The notes under the pieces were generated by a model, which saw only the letters and a list, made by a program, of their open reading frames with translations, had not been told where the DNA came from and did not search any database. From JBJSXJ01 sp044235425 (GTDB lineage Bacteria > Planctomycetota > Planctomycetia > Pirellulales > Pirellulaceae), in the NCBI GenBank assembly GCA_044235425.1, contig JBIIHW010000012.1, forward strand, positions 1-64,000: DNA of 64,000 nt, read 5' to 3'. The position numbers and the translations under genes were made by a program. Shown here piece after piece: positions 26,277 to 35,706 of the stretch. Each line of letters opens with the position of its first letter. The stretch's first letter is position 1.

Positions 26277-27449
26277 ATGATTCGTCGGCGTCGTCGAAGT
26301 ATCACCAGTCGGCTGTTGGGGGAAGCAACAAAAACTTTGCCCGCCCCGGTTCAGTTCGCCATCGCCTCTCCCACTCGACTGATTCTCTCGGCCATGGCCT
26401 TGGGATTCTTTGTCAGCATGGGCATCCTGTCCATTCAATGGCAAAACGGTAGGCCCCACTTGCTATACCATCACGACAAAGCAACTCAGTTAAAAGATCG
26501 CACCGCCGATTGGATCGGCAGCCAAAGCAGCAACTGGGCGAAAGACCAGATGGGAACGAACGCGGGAGCCAATCCGGCCAGCAGCGGCGCCCCAGGAAAC
26601 TGGTCGAGTAATCTTCCGAACGGTTTGCCTGCCAACATGGCAGGAGTGGCTGATCAATGGGTACAGCAAGGCAAAGATTGGGTGCGGCAGGAAAGCAACG
26701 AGTGGATGCGTCAAGGCGAACAGGCACTCGGCCTCTCCTCGGGCGGTTCACCAACCGCTAGCGGTTCCGGACCAGGATCCAGCAGTGGCTGGAGTGGCTT
26801 CGGGACAGGCCCAGGTGCCTACGGACAGACAAACGCCGGCCAGTACGCCGGCTATGGGCAGTCGGGCGGATACGCTCAGCCCGCCGGCTACGGTCAACCA
26901 TCGGCCTACGGTCCGTCGAGCGGCTACGGGCAACCTGCTGGCTACGGGCAACCGTCCTATGGTTATGGACAGCCGTCTGCTAGCTCGCCCTCCTACGGTC
27001 AGCCCTCCTACGGTCAGCCCTCCTCCAGCGCGTCAACCAGTGCTCCGACGCGCTACGGCCAGACCGCCGCTGGACCGTCTAACTATGGGCAGGCTAACTA
27101 TGGGCAGGCTAACTATGGGCAGGCTAACTATGGGCAGGCTAACTATGGGCAGGCGGCCAACTACGGGCAGCCGGCATCCAGTCAGCCTGCTTATGGACAG
27201 CCCGGGTATGGACAACCGCAGTATGGACAACCGCAGTATGGACAACCTGCCGGCAATCCGTCGGGCTATGGCCAACCGGCGTATGGGCAAAACAGCACCA
27301 GCCAACCATCCTTTGGTCAACCAGCTGGCAATCAGCCAAGCTTCTCACCAAACTCCAACTCGGGATCCGCCAGCGCCGCCACCAGCAACTCATCCAACTG
27401 GGGCAGCTCAGCCGCTCAGCCCGCCGGCGCTACCATCCGCAAACGCTAA
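26277..27449 (+). CDS. Membrane-anchored protein with FUS-like YGQ low-complexity domain
   Basis: A 390-residue protein. A basic N-terminus (MIRRRRRS) is followed by one transmembrane helix, LILSAMALGFFVSMGILSI, near 40-62. Residues about 75-170 are Asn/Ser/Gly-rich with a Trp/Gln-containing WVQQGKDWVRQE segment. Residues about 185-365 are Tyr-Gly-Gln repeats such as GYGQPAGYGQPSYGYGQP, YGQANYGQANYGQ and PQYGQPQYGQ, a composition similar to prion-like [G/S]Y[G/S]Q domains of FUS-family proteins. AGGAG lies 8 nt before ATG. It sits 26 bp behind the 25117 gene and shares its anchored low-complexity plan. Function unknown. Confidence 0.8.
   Translation: MIRRRRRSITSRLLGEATKTLPAPVQFAIASPTRLILSAMALGFFVSMGILSIQWQNGRPHLLYHHDKATQLKDRTADWIGSQSSNWAKDQMGTNAGANPASSGAPGNWSSNLPNGLPANMAGVADQWVQQGKDWVRQESNEWMRQGEQALGLSSGGSPTASGSGPGSSSGWSGFGTGPGAYGQTNAGQYAGYGQSGGYAQPAGYGQPSAYGPSSGYGQPAGYGQPSYGYGQPSASSPSYGQPSYGQPSSSASTSAPTRYGQTAAGPSNYGQANYGQANYGQANYGQANYGQAANYGQPASSQPAYGQPGYGQPQYGQPQYGQPAGNPSGYGQPAYGQNSTSQPSFGQPAGNQPSFSPNSNSGSASAATSNSSNWGSSAAQPAGATIRKR
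27081..27155 (+). repeat. 15-bp coding tandem repeat, 5 units (YGQAN)
   Basis: Five units of aactatgggcaggct, identical except for the last base of the final unit, encode Asn-Tyr-Gly-Gln-Ala. Codon identity means the array is recent or gene-converted. Confidence 0.97.
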
Positions 27450-27477
27450 TTGCAGATCGCCACATTGGGGCTCTGTC

Positions 27478-27530
27478 TCCTGCATCGCGCTCAGAGACAC
27501 ACGGCGACGCAGAGACGCCAAGACGAAGGT
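27478..27530. repeat. Single copy of the cagagacacacgg / acgcagagacgc word
   Basis: Lies in the 113-bp gap between the convergent YGQ gene and mprF. It is the reverse-complement type of the word family at 14955 and 17228. No terminator with a clear T-run was seen. Confidence 0.5.
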
Positions 27531-27562
27531 CTCGTAGGTGCCTGTAGGCCCACGGCAGTGGG

Positions 27563-30133
27563 TCACGGGGCATCGCGGTGAGCAAGCAGCGTTGCCAGGT
27601 TTTGAACGATCAAGGACAACTTATTCCCCGGTGCGGTGGCCAGGTAACGAGGTTCCCACACGGGATCGAACTGCTCTTTAAAATGACGCAGTGCGGCGAA
27701 AGACGAGAAGAGTTCGCCGTGCGGATAGATTGCGGGGCCCACTTGATCCCAGAGTGGCTTGAGGATGGGTTCAGTCGATTGGTGGTGAGGGGCGAGGCCC
27801 AAGTTGAACGATTGGTAGCCGGCTTGTCGGCCCCACTCAAGCAGTTCCGCCACGAGAAAATCGGCGGTACCGGGTGGTGCGTCCGGGGCCAAGCGAATCA
27901 GATCAACCGCCAACTCTTCGCGCCCCGCCGTGCCGTAAACCAGTCCGGTGGCGATCACATGTCCGCCGCGCCACACAACCGCCCGTGGAAAGCGACTCCA
28001 ATACGCCTCCTGCTCGTAACCCGCGCCCAGCCAGTGGCTGCGAGGCACCGGAATCTTGGCCGTCGCCTTTCCCCCCTCCGTCCATCCTCTGCGCCATTTG
28101 ACCGGCAACTTCGCTGCCTGTTCCACCGACATCATTTCCCAGCGGCAATGTTCGTGCAACAGGCGATGATCGGTATGCCGCAGTTGACGACGTTCGGGGC
28201 CAGCTAACGAAAAGTCTCGTAGCGGTACGCGGGCGAGATCTCCCAATTTGAGTAAGGTGAGTCCCAAGTCAAGATAGAGCGTTTGTCGTTCGGCACTCAC
28301 TCCATAAAACGACGCCCCAACTTGGCGGCGGTCACATAGTTCACGAAACGTCCAAGCCAGCTCCCGCTGTTCCTCGAGTGGCCCGATGGGGTCTCCCAGT
28401 GCGATCCAATCCTCGTGCGCGATGCCATACATGAGGAGCGCCTGACGATTTTCGCTGATGAGCAGATGTTTATCGCCGGCCAGAGCGACATGACCGTAGG
28501 CCTGCGGAGCACTCGTCAGTACCTCGGCAGCGGCTGCGATTTCCCCGGCCGTCGGCAATTGCGGTTGTTTTGGTCGTCGCTGCAGCATACGCCAGCAAGC
28601 GGTCAGCGCCAGCAAGCCACTCACCCCGATACTCAAACGCAAGAAGCGCGGTAACTGACTGCCGATCGAGAACTGCAGCCAGAGCCCATGCTCATACGGT
28701 TGACGACGATGCACGAAGGCACCGACCGCCATCGCCACCAGCAATACGAAACTCACCGAGGCCAGCCATTGCAGCGACGGTGGCTCCCCCACAATCGTCA
28801 CTCGGCGATAAAAATGTTCGCGGAGCGGCAAGAAAGCGAGTAGTAGAACAGCGAGAATCGTGGCCTCTTCAAAATCAAATCCGCGCAGGAGGCAGGTGAC
28901 GATGCCAAGGGCGATGAGCACGGCGACGATGCGAAAGGCATGCCAACTGCGGCGCTGCAGGGGGTAGCCGAGGATGAGCAGCGCGACCGCAATCAGACCG
29001 CTCGCGAAGTGTGCCGCTTCGACGAGCCACCAGGGAATGCTATCGACGAGCAGATCGAGCCGAGAAGAGGAGACGGGAGTAGCGCTGGCGACGAGCAGAA
29101 TCGCGCCGGCCAGTACACTCAAGATGGAAACCATGCGCGGGACCAGCGTAGGAGACGTAGCAGCGGGCGATACCAGCGAGCTGCGGGCAAACCAGCGCTG
29201 GAAGGTGGGGCCACGCTGTGCGACTTCGAACAGGCCCATGAGGACCGTACCTAGTCCCAGGGGGGCCAGGTAATAGATGAAGCGAAAGGCGAGTAACGAT
29301 CCCAGAATCTGCTCGCTGGGATGATCAGGAAGCATGGCGAGAATCACCACCTCGAAGACCCCAAGTCCACCGGGCACATGGGTCAGCACGACACTCGTGA
29401 CGGCCAGAAGGTAAACTCCCACAAACTTCCAGTATGAGATTTCCGCACCCGGCAGGAGTGCGTAGAGTACGCCGGCGGCCACGAGCAGATCGAGGGCCGA
29501 GACGAGCAGCTGCAGGGCGGAGAGTCCTGCCGGTGGCAATGACAATTTCCAGTCGCGAATCTTCACGGGACGACGCCACACGATCGTGGCGACTTGATAG
29601 CCCACCGCGATTGCGAGAAGCACGGCACCGAGCAGCCGTGTCGAGGTGATCGGCAGGTCGATACGCTCTTGAATCTGCAGTGGCACTTCCAGCGGTGCCA
29701 CCAAAAACACGGTACCGGCCAAGCCAAACATGCCGATCCAAAACACCACACCGATCATGGCTAGCACTTGCACGATGTCGACGGTCGACAGACCCCAGCT
29801 GCTGTAGAGTCGATAGCGGACGGCGGAACCACCCAGCAGCGCACCAAAATTGTTGCTCACCGAATAACCGACGCACGCAGCTACCGCCACTCGGCGCAGC
29901 GGCAGCGCATGACCAATCGCTTTCAAGGCGAGCATGTCGTAGACCATGAGGACCAGGTAATTAACGATCGTCAACAGGCCGGCGAGGGCGATGCGGCTGT
30001 GGGAAATTTCGCGTAGAGCCGCGACGATCTGCTGGTAATCATGCTTCCGCACCTGCTGGTACAGCAGCCACATGGCGCCGCAAAAGACAGCGAAGATGAT
30101 GGTCGAGGTGAGCAGTTTCCGCCAGCGCTGCAT
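27563..30133 (-). CDS. mprF: Bifunctional lysylphosphatidylglycerol flippase/synthetase MprF
   Basis: An 856-residue integral membrane protein. Residues 1-330 are the UPF0104-type flippase with a run of transmembrane helices (SRIALAGLLTIVNYLVLMVYD, YSVSNNFGALLGGSAVRYRLY, VLTHVPGGLGVFEVV). A second membrane block runs 345-520. The C-terminal soluble domain (DUF2156, about 545-856) has FLVAELLEWGRQAGYQSFNLG and GLAPHHQS, the aminoacyl-transferase part that uses aminoacyl-tRNA to modify phosphatidylglycerol. The size and domain order match MprF. Which amino acid is used cannot be read. ATG overlaps the stop of the small upstream gene (TGATG), so translation is coupled. Confidence 0.9.
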   Translation of the reverse strand: MQRWRKLLTSTIIFAVFCGAMWLLYQQVRKHDYQQIVAALREISHSRIALAGLLTIVNYLVLMVYDMLALKAIGHALPLRRVAVAACVGYSVSNNFGALLGGSAVRYRLYSSWGLSTVDIVQVLAMIGVVFWIGMFGLAGTVFLVAPLEVPLQIQERIDLPITSTRLLGAVLLAIAVGYQVATIVWRRPVKIRDWKLSLPPAGLSALQLLVSALDLLVAAGVLYALLPGAEISYWKFVGVYLLAVTSVVLTHVPGGLGVFEVVILAMLPDHPSEQILGSLLAFRFIYYLAPLGLGTVLMGLFEVAQRGPTFQRWFARSSLVSPAATSPTLVPRMVSILSVLAGAILLVASATPVSSSRLDLLVDSIPWWLVEAAHFASGLIAVALLILGYPLQRRSWHAFRIVAVLIALGIVTCLLRGFDFEEATILAVLLLAFLPLREHFYRRVTIVGEPPSLQWLASVSFVLLVAMAVGAFVHRRQPYEHGLWLQFSIGSQLPRFLRLSIGVSGLLALTACWRMLQRRPKQPQLPTAGEIAAAAEVLTSAPQAYGHVALAGDKHLLISENRQALLMYGIAHEDWIALGDPIGPLEEQRELAWTFRELCDRRQVGASFYGVSAERQTLYLDLGLTLLKLGDLARVPLRDFSLAGPERRQLRHTDHRLLHEHCRWEMMSVEQAAKLPVKWRRGWTEGGKATAKIPVPRSHWLGAGYEQEAYWSRFPRAVVWRGGHVIATGLVYGTAGREELAVDLIRLAPDAPPGTADFLVAELLEWGRQAGYQSFNLGLAPHHQSTEPILKPLWDQVGPAIYPHGELFSSFAALRHFKEQFDPVWEPRYLATAPGNKLSLIVQNLATLLAHRDAP

Positions 30134-30402
30134 CAGGTCACATCATCCTTGCCGCGACGACTCCAGAAATCATCGGTGGCCATTGCGAGCACGGCGGCAC
30201 CCGCCAGCAGTACAACTTCCACCAGCATGATGCGTCCCCCGTGCTGATCCATGACGGCCATCAGGCCTACGGGCGGCTTGGCCAACTCGGCCTTCAACCC
30301 CCGGAGCGTCATGACCAGGTAGGCACAAGCGGTCAGGCAAAACATCAAGCCGATCACCACGAGCAAGGAATAGAACGGATTACGAGTTGTTTGGGGTGAC
30401 AA
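30133..30402 (-). CDS. Small two-helix membrane protein upstream of mprF
   Basis: An 89-residue product from TTG 30402, which has AAGGGA 8 nt upstream. Two transmembrane helices are visible: FYSLLVVIGLMFCLTACAYLVM and MLVEVVLLAGAAVLAMATDDF, separated by a short basic loop. The frame is open farther upstream, but there the composition is Gly/His/Cys-rich and not protein-like. The stop and the mprF start share a base (TGATG). It could be a partner for MprF, but I recognise no family. Divergent from the uvrA-like gene. Confidence 0.65.
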   Translation of the reverse strand: MSPQTTRNPFYSLLVVIGLMFCLTACAYLVMTLRGLKAELAKPPVGLMAVMDQHGGRIMLVEVVLLAGAAVLAMATDDFWSRRGKDDVT

Positions 30403-30689
30403 AGCTGAAATCCCTTGTAATGCCGATGGCAAACCCCGGTGACCGAAGCACTCGCAACTACAGCCTGCCGCTTGGTGCCTGCCGCCATGGAGACCGCCAC
30501 AGTATAGCGTCCCGCCGGGATGTTCCAGTAGGCAGTGGCGTCCCCGGCGCGGCGCACGAGGTGACCATCCGAGCAAGGCCCGCTGCTTGCGCCGCGTCGA
30601 TCTTCTATTCAGCTCGCGCTCCGGGCGGTAGGATATCGCTCCGGTAGTGAAGCCCTCGGATTGCGGCAGGCGTGGAAAGGAAACTCGCG

Positions 30690-33530
30690 GTGAAGGCGGG
30701 ACGCATCGAACTACGCCAAGTGGCGGTACATAACTTGAAGCAACTGGATCTGGACATCCACCATCACCAGCTGACCGTCATTTGTGGGGTGAGTGGCAGC
30801 GGCAAGACCAGCTTGGCACTCGACACGCTCTACGCCGAAGGCCAACGACGTTACATCGAAAGCTTTTCGACCTACACGCGTCAGTTCCTCGATCCGCTCG
30901 ATAAACCCGCTGCCGATCGAATTGATGGTTTGCCACCGGCGGTAGCCGTCACTCGCGGCGATCCCACTCGGTCCAGTCGAGTGACAGTGGGTACAGCGAC
31001 CGAAATTGCCGACTACCTGAGATTGGTCTTTGGCAAAGCGGGAGTGATGCACTGCGTGGGTTGCGGCCAAGTGGTGAGCCCCGATTCTCCGGGTAGCGTG
31101 CTGCGAGCGTTACAGGGGGTCCCCAACGGCCGTCGCCTGATGCTTGCCTTTCCCCGGGCGGTGGAAGTCGGTGAAGCGCCCGCCGACACACTCGCGCAGC
31201 TCAAAGAACTCGGCTTCAATCGTTTTCTACCTCATCATCCCGATCATCACTCGCCCCTCACCTGCGATGATCCGCAGTCTCTCGCGGTGCTGGAGCAGTT
31301 GTGGCAAGACCCAGGTCAGCGGCGTCGTGGCCTGCTGGTGATCGTGGACCGAGTGGTCTTCGGAGAGACGAGCGAGTCGCGCTGGCTCGACTCGCTGGAA
31401 ACCTGTTTTGCCCACGGGGACGGCTGTTGTGTGGTCTTGGTACAGGACGATGCCGTCTGGCAGCGCTGGACGTTCCACACGAGTCGTCGCTGTGGTCCCT
31501 GCGGTCGCGAGTATCCGCAGTTGGAGCCACATCTGTTCAGCTTCAACAGTCCGCTTGGCGCTTGCCCACAGTGTGAGGGTTTCGGCAACATTCTCGCGCT
31601 CGACTGGAATCGCATCGTTCCCGATAAAAGTAAGACGCTACAAGAGGGAGCACTCGCTCCCTGGAACAGTCCCTCGTATCAGTCCTGCCTGACCGAACTG
31701 CTCGAATTGGCACCGCGACTCGGGATCCCCACGGACGTTCCTTTTTCAGCGCTGAGTGAGACGCAGGTAGCCGTGATTCGTGACGGCTGTAAATCACCGC
31801 GCTATGGCGGAATGAAGGAGTTCTTTGAGTGGGTGGAGAAGCGGAAATATAAGATGCATCATCGCGTCTTTTTAAGCCGCTGGCGCAGCTCTTCAACTTG
31901 CTCCGCCTGTGCTGGAAAGCGTCTGCGTCCCGAAGCATTGGCAGTCACTTTGGGTGATCGTAATTTCGCGGAATGGATGAGCTGCGAGGTGGGTGAGATG
32001 CGTCGCGCGATTGCGAAACTGGCACTCACGCCGTTCCAGCAATCGGTTTGCCGTACCGCCCTGTTACAACTCGAAGCACGCCTGCATTTCCTCGACGATG
32101 TCGGACTGGGTTACCTCACCCTCGATCGTACCCTGCGAACGCTCAGCGGCGGCGAGGCGCAGCGAGTCGCATTGACCTCGGCACTCGGCGCCAGCCTGGT
32201 GAACATGCTGTATGTGCTCGACGAACCCTCCGTCGGTCTGCATCCACAGGATGTGGAGCGACTGCTGGGGACTCTTCATGCACTCCGTGATCGGGGCAAT
32301 ACGGTGGTGGTGGTGGAGCATGAAGAGGCGATTATTCGAGCGGCCGATGAGGTGATCGAAATTGGCCCGGGAGCCGGAGAGAACGGCGGCGAACTGGTGT
32401 TTCAAGGGACGCCCGGCCAGCTGACCAAAGCGAGCCAGAGTTTGACGGGCGATTATCTGTCGGGAAAACGGTTGTCCGCGATTCCCGAAAAACGACGCAG
32501 TCCCAATCGAGGCTGGATTCGACTGGCGGGCGCTCGTGGCCATAACCTGAAAAATCTCACGGTCGAATTTCCGCTGGGGGTACTTTGCGTGGTGACCGGT
32601 GTGAGCGGGTCTGGGAAAAGCTCGCTGGTGCAAGACACCTTGTACGGTGCTCTCTGCCATCGCAAACAGAAGGATTGCGATGCGGTTTTGCCCTATGATG
32701 ACATCTTTGGTGACGGTCAGGTGGATGATGTCGTGCTGATCGATCAAAGTCCCATCGGACGTTCGCCGCGCTCCAACCCCGTTACCTACATCAAAGCATT
32801 TGATTTAATTCGAGCCGTATTTGCGGAGACGGCCGAGGCTCAAGCGAGACAGTTCACGGCTGGTCATTTCAGCTTCAATGTGGAAGGTGGTCGCTGCGAA
32901 GCGTGTCAGGGGGATGGCAGCCTGGAAATCGATATGCAATTCCTGCCGCCGGTCTTCATGAAATGTGCGGAATGCGACGGCACTCGATATCGCAAAGAGG
33001 TGCGGGCCGTTCAATATCGTGGTCGCAACATTGCGGACGTGCTGCAAATGACGGTCCGTGAGGCGTTCGGGTTCTTTCGTGGCCAGACCAAAGTGCAAAC
33101 CAAACTCAAGCAGCTCATCGACGTCGGGCTCGACTACCTACGACTCGGTCAAGCCGCGAACACGCTCTCTTCGGGTGAGGCTCAGCGCGTCAAGCTGGCC
33201 GCTTATCTGTCCGGAGCCGCTCGGAATCGCACCTTGTTTATCCTCGACGAACCCACCACCGGTCTACATTTTGCCGACGTAACCCAACTGCTGGATTGCT
33301 TTGAGGCGCTGGTGAGTGTGGGACATTCGTTGATTGTGGTCGAGCACAATTTGCAGGTGATGCTGGCGGCGGATTACGTGATTGATCTAGGTCCTGGTCC
33401 CGCTCGTGAAGGTGGACAAATTGTGGCGCAAGGAACGCCCGAAAAAATCGCTCGCTCGCCCGATTCTGCCACAGCGCGCATCCTAGCCAAGTCGCTGCTG
33501 ACGCCGAGCAAGTCCAGCAAGAAGAAGTGA
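30690..33530 (+). CDS. uvrA: UvrA-like excinuclease ATPase
   Basis: A 946-residue protein with the complete UvrA plan. First Walker A is CGVSGSGKTS; a zinc module with CVGCGQVVSPDS and CGPCGREYPQLEP, then FNSPLGACPQCEGFG. First signature LSGGEAQRVALTSALG and LYVLDEPSVGLHPQD. Second Walker A is TGVSGSGKSS; the C-terminal zinc finger CEACQGDG and KCAECDGTRYRKEV; second signature LSSGEAQRV (SSGE instead of SGGE) and LFILDEPTTGLHF. GTG 30690 is preferred, with AAAGGAAA upstream; GTG 30672 would add six residues. Recognises damage in nucleotide excision repair. Planctomycetes can carry more than one UvrA; whether this is the main one cannot be read here. Confidence 0.88.
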   Translation: MKAGRIELRQVAVHNLKQLDLDIHHHQLTVICGVSGSGKTSLALDTLYAEGQRRYIESFSTYTRQFLDPLDKPAADRIDGLPPAVAVTRGDPTRSSRVTVGTATEIADYLRLVFGKAGVMHCVGCGQVVSPDSPGSVLRALQGVPNGRRLMLAFPRAVEVGEAPADTLAQLKELGFNRFLPHHPDHHSPLTCDDPQSLAVLEQLWQDPGQRRRGLLVIVDRVVFGETSESRWLDSLETCFAHGDGCCVVLVQDDAVWQRWTFHTSRRCGPCGREYPQLEPHLFSFNSPLGACPQCEGFGNILALDWNRIVPDKSKTLQEGALAPWNSPSYQSCLTELLELAPRLGIPTDVPFSALSETQVAVIRDGCKSPRYGGMKEFFEWVEKRKYKMHHRVFLSRWRSSSTCSACAGKRLRPEALAVTLGDRNFAEWMSCEVGEMRRAIAKLALTPFQQSVCRTALLQLEARLHFLDDVGLGYLTLDRTLRTLSGGEAQRVALTSALGASLVNMLYVLDEPSVGLHPQDVERLLGTLHALRDRGNTVVVVEHEEAIIRAADEVIEIGPGAGENGGELVFQGTPGQLTKASQSLTGDYLSGKRLSAIPEKRRSPNRGWIRLAGARGHNLKNLTVEFPLGVLCVVTGVSGSGKSSLVQDTLYGALCHRKQKDCDAVLPYDDIFGDGQVDDVVLIDQSPIGRSPRSNPVTYIKAFDLIRAVFAETAEAQARQFTAGHFSFNVEGGRCEACQGDGSLEIDMQFLPPVFMKCAECDGTRYRKEVRAVQYRGRNIADVLQMTVREAFGFFRGQTKVQTKLKQLIDVGLDYLRLGQAANTLSSGEAQRVKLAAYLSGAARNRTLFILDEPTTGLHFADVTQLLDCFEALVSVGHSLIVVEHNLQVMLAADYVIDLGPGPAREGGQIVAQGTPEKIARSPDSATARILAKSLLTPSKSSKKK

Positions 33531-33545
33531 GTCCCTCAAACCATC

Positions 33546-34592
33546 ATGACGAACCGCGTTAACTCGCTCCCCGCCTGGGACTCGCAGCTCGATCTTTTTC
33601 ACGGCGACGTCAGTCCCAATCTCGCTCGGCTCTATGCGCGTTTGCCCCGCGATCAGGAATCATCGGGGGACCGCTGGCAAGGCACCCTCCGCGGGCCGTT
33701 CATGCAAGATCGTCGCACGCTTCCCATGACGACGCCGTGGCTGGATCTTGGCCCCGGTCCAACCCTGCTCGCCCAAGCACTTGTCACCGATCCCGTCTGC
33801 TGGTCACCCGAGCAACCTGCCTGGTATGAATCCGAAATAACCTTGCACCACGCTGACAAGGTCATCGGTAGCGTCCGCCGCACCGTGGTCATCCGTCGCC
33901 TGGGCGACAATGGCACTCGCTGGCGCTGGGACCAGCAGCTCTGGCGCCTGACAGCCATCGCCGCGAATCCCGCTGGGAAGATAGCCGCTGCAACAGCCGC
34001 TGCAACTCCGACGAAATCTGTCGCCGAAACGATTGACTGGGCCGATCTGCGGCGCCGCGAACAGACGCTCGTCGTCCGGCAACTCCCACACGACGCCGCT
34101 GCTCAAGCGGTACGCTGGGGTGTTCCTCTGGTCCTGTGGCTCGATCAACACTCGGATGTTTCGTGGAGGGCGATGGTCCGCGAGCCGGCGGTTACTTTTG
34201 CGGTCTTACCGGCAGGTGATGAACGGGGCGAGTGGCTGCGGGAACATGTTCCCAACATCATACGATTGGAGCGACATGCGCTGCCGCCGGTGACGGAGAG
34301 CCAGCCAGCGGCCCGGCGAGCATCGTGGGCGCAGGCAGTTGCCGTGGACGCCCAGCAGCTCGATCAAGCCAGCGCGGCACAAACCGAGTGGCTGGTAAGC
34401 ACCCTGCTTCCGCGCAACTCGAGCGGTAGTCTTCATGGTGCCGACTCCGTGGGGGTGCAGCGAGTGCCACTGGTGCTCCTTCGCGAGAACTCGGCGGTCG
34501 TCGATTCCGTAGATGTTAAGCCGTCACCCGGGCGTCTGCCCACGGCTGGCTGGATGATGCTCACTCAGGAACTGTTAAGGAATCCGGGATGA
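33546..34592 (+). CDS. Hypothetical protein coupled to a ThiF-type E1
   Basis: A 348-residue protein of no family I recognise. It has no signal peptide or membrane helix. The first part contains a hydrophobic-aromatic YESEITLHHADKVIGSVRRT and a WRWDQQLWRLTAIA strand pair, which suggests a beta-rich domain. Residues about 150-270 are alpha/beta (VVRQLPHDAAAQAVRWGVPL, VTFAVLPAGDE) and the C-terminus ends in a helix. It begins 15 bp after uvrA and its last four bases overlap the E1 gene (ATGA), so it probably belongs to the sulfur-transfer operon rather than to repair. No C-terminal diglycine is present, so it is not itself the sulfur carrier. Confidence 0.7.
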   Translation: MTNRVNSLPAWDSQLDLFHGDVSPNLARLYARLPRDQESSGDRWQGTLRGPFMQDRRTLPMTTPWLDLGPGPTLLAQALVTDPVCWSPEQPAWYESEITLHHADKVIGSVRRTVVIRRLGDNGTRWRWDQQLWRLTAIAANPAGKIAAATAAATPTKSVAETIDWADLRRREQTLVVRQLPHDAAAQAVRWGVPLVLWLDQHSDVSWRAMVREPAVTFAVLPAGDERGEWLREHVPNIIRLERHALPPVTESQPAARRASWAQAVAVDAQQLDQASAAQTEWLVSTLLPRNSSGSLHGADSVGVQRVPLVLLRENSAVVDSVDVKPSPGRLPTAGWMMLTQELLRNPG

Positions 34593-35650
34593 CCAGCGAT
34601 CGTGAGTCGGCTGAGGACTTGGGATTGGCGCGCTACGCTCGACAGATGCGTTACCCGGGCATTGGCGTGGCTGGCCAGCAGCGGCTGGCGACGGCACGCG
34701 TACTGATCTGTGGCTGCGGAGCGCTCGGATCGGTATCCGCCAACACACTGGCTCGCGCCGGAGTGGGTCACCTGCGTCTGGTCGATCGTGATTTTCTTGA
34801 ATTGAGTAATCTTCAGCGTCAGGTGCTTTACGACGAAGACGATGTTGCATCCGCCGTGCCCAAGTCGATCGCTGCCGCCGCGAAGCTGCGCCGTATCAAC
34901 TCCACGATCAACATCGAACCACTGGTACTCGACATCGATCATCGCACGTTACCGGCGCTCTTGGAGGGCGTCGATGTGATCATCGATGGCACCGATAATT
35001 TTGAAACTCGATTTCTGCTCAACGATTCCGCTTTGCAGCGGCGGATTCCCTGGATATTTGGTGGCTGTTTGGGCGCCGAGGGGCAGACGCTGACGATTCT
35101 TCCCGGCGAGACGCCCTGTCTTCGCTGCGTGCTGCGCGATACACCGCCACCGGGTGCGCTGGAGACCTGCGACACCGCTGGTATTCTCGCTCCCATCATC
35201 AATGTCATTGCCTCGATTCAAGCCTGTGAGGCCCTCAAGATTTTAGCGGGGCAACGGGCAGCGGTAAGTCGCGTGATGCAGGTATTTGATTTGTGGGATA
35301 ATCGAATTCGGCAAGTAAAACTCGATGGGCTGCGTGAATCGATGGCTGCTTGTCCGGCCTGTGCGGGACTCGATTTTCCCTGGTGGGATGGCCGACGCGG
35401 TTCGCAAACTGCCGTGCTCTGCGGCCGAAATTCGGTGCAGTTGTCATTTCCGGACCAACCACGACACGATTTTTCCGCTCTGGCAGCCAAGTTAAAAGCG
35501 GTGGGAAATGTCAGTCAGAATCGCTATCTGCTACGTTTAACGGTCGACCGCTACACCGTGACGTTGTTCCCAGACGGACGAGCGATTGTGGGCGGTACGA
35601 GCGATGTCGCGGAGGCCCGCAGCGCCTACGCTCGCTACGTCGGCTTGTGA
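34589..35650 (+). CDS. ThiF/MoeB/HesA-type adenylyltransferase (E1-like)
   Basis: A 353-residue E1-like enzyme. The nucleotide-binding GxGxxG is ICGCGALGSVS near residue 48. The VDRDFLELSNLQRQ motif and RFLLNDSALQ follow. A Cys in ETCDTAGIL near residue 192 is the likely catalytic/thioester Cys. Zinc-binding CxxC pairs are in PCLRCVL and ACPACAG. A C-terminal domain (about 275-353) ends in LFPDGRAIVGGTSDVAEARS, a small beta domain seen in some ThiF proteins. It adenylates the C-terminus of a ubiquitin-like sulfur carrier; none is encoded nearby. It overlaps the previous gene by four bases and is 56 bp upstream of a cysteine desulfurase. Confidence 0.85.
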   Translation: MTSDRESAEDLGLARYARQMRYPGIGVAGQQRLATARVLICGCGALGSVSANTLARAGVGHLRLVDRDFLELSNLQRQVLYDEDDVASAVPKSIAAAAKLRRINSTINIEPLVLDIDHRTLPALLEGVDVIIDGTDNFETRFLLNDSALQRRIPWIFGGCLGAEGQTLTILPGETPCLRCVLRDTPPPGALETCDTAGILAPIINVIASIQACEALKILAGQRAAVSRVMQVFDLWDNRIRQVKLDGLRESMAACPACAGLDFPWWDGRRGSQTAVLCGRNSVQLSFPDQPRHDFSALAAKLKAVGNVSQNRYLLRLTVDRYTVTLFPDGRAIVGGTSDVAEARSAYARYVGL

Positions 35651-35706
35651 TCCTCTTCAAATCCACTCTTCCAATCCCTTCTTCTCGATCGCGAAACTCA
35701 AGCACC

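Noticed and set aside
30354..30557. Protein-like minus-strand frame (AYWNIPAGRYTVAVS)
   Set aside because: Overlaps the start of the small membrane gene, has no ribosome-binding site and no recognised family; may be chance or a relic.
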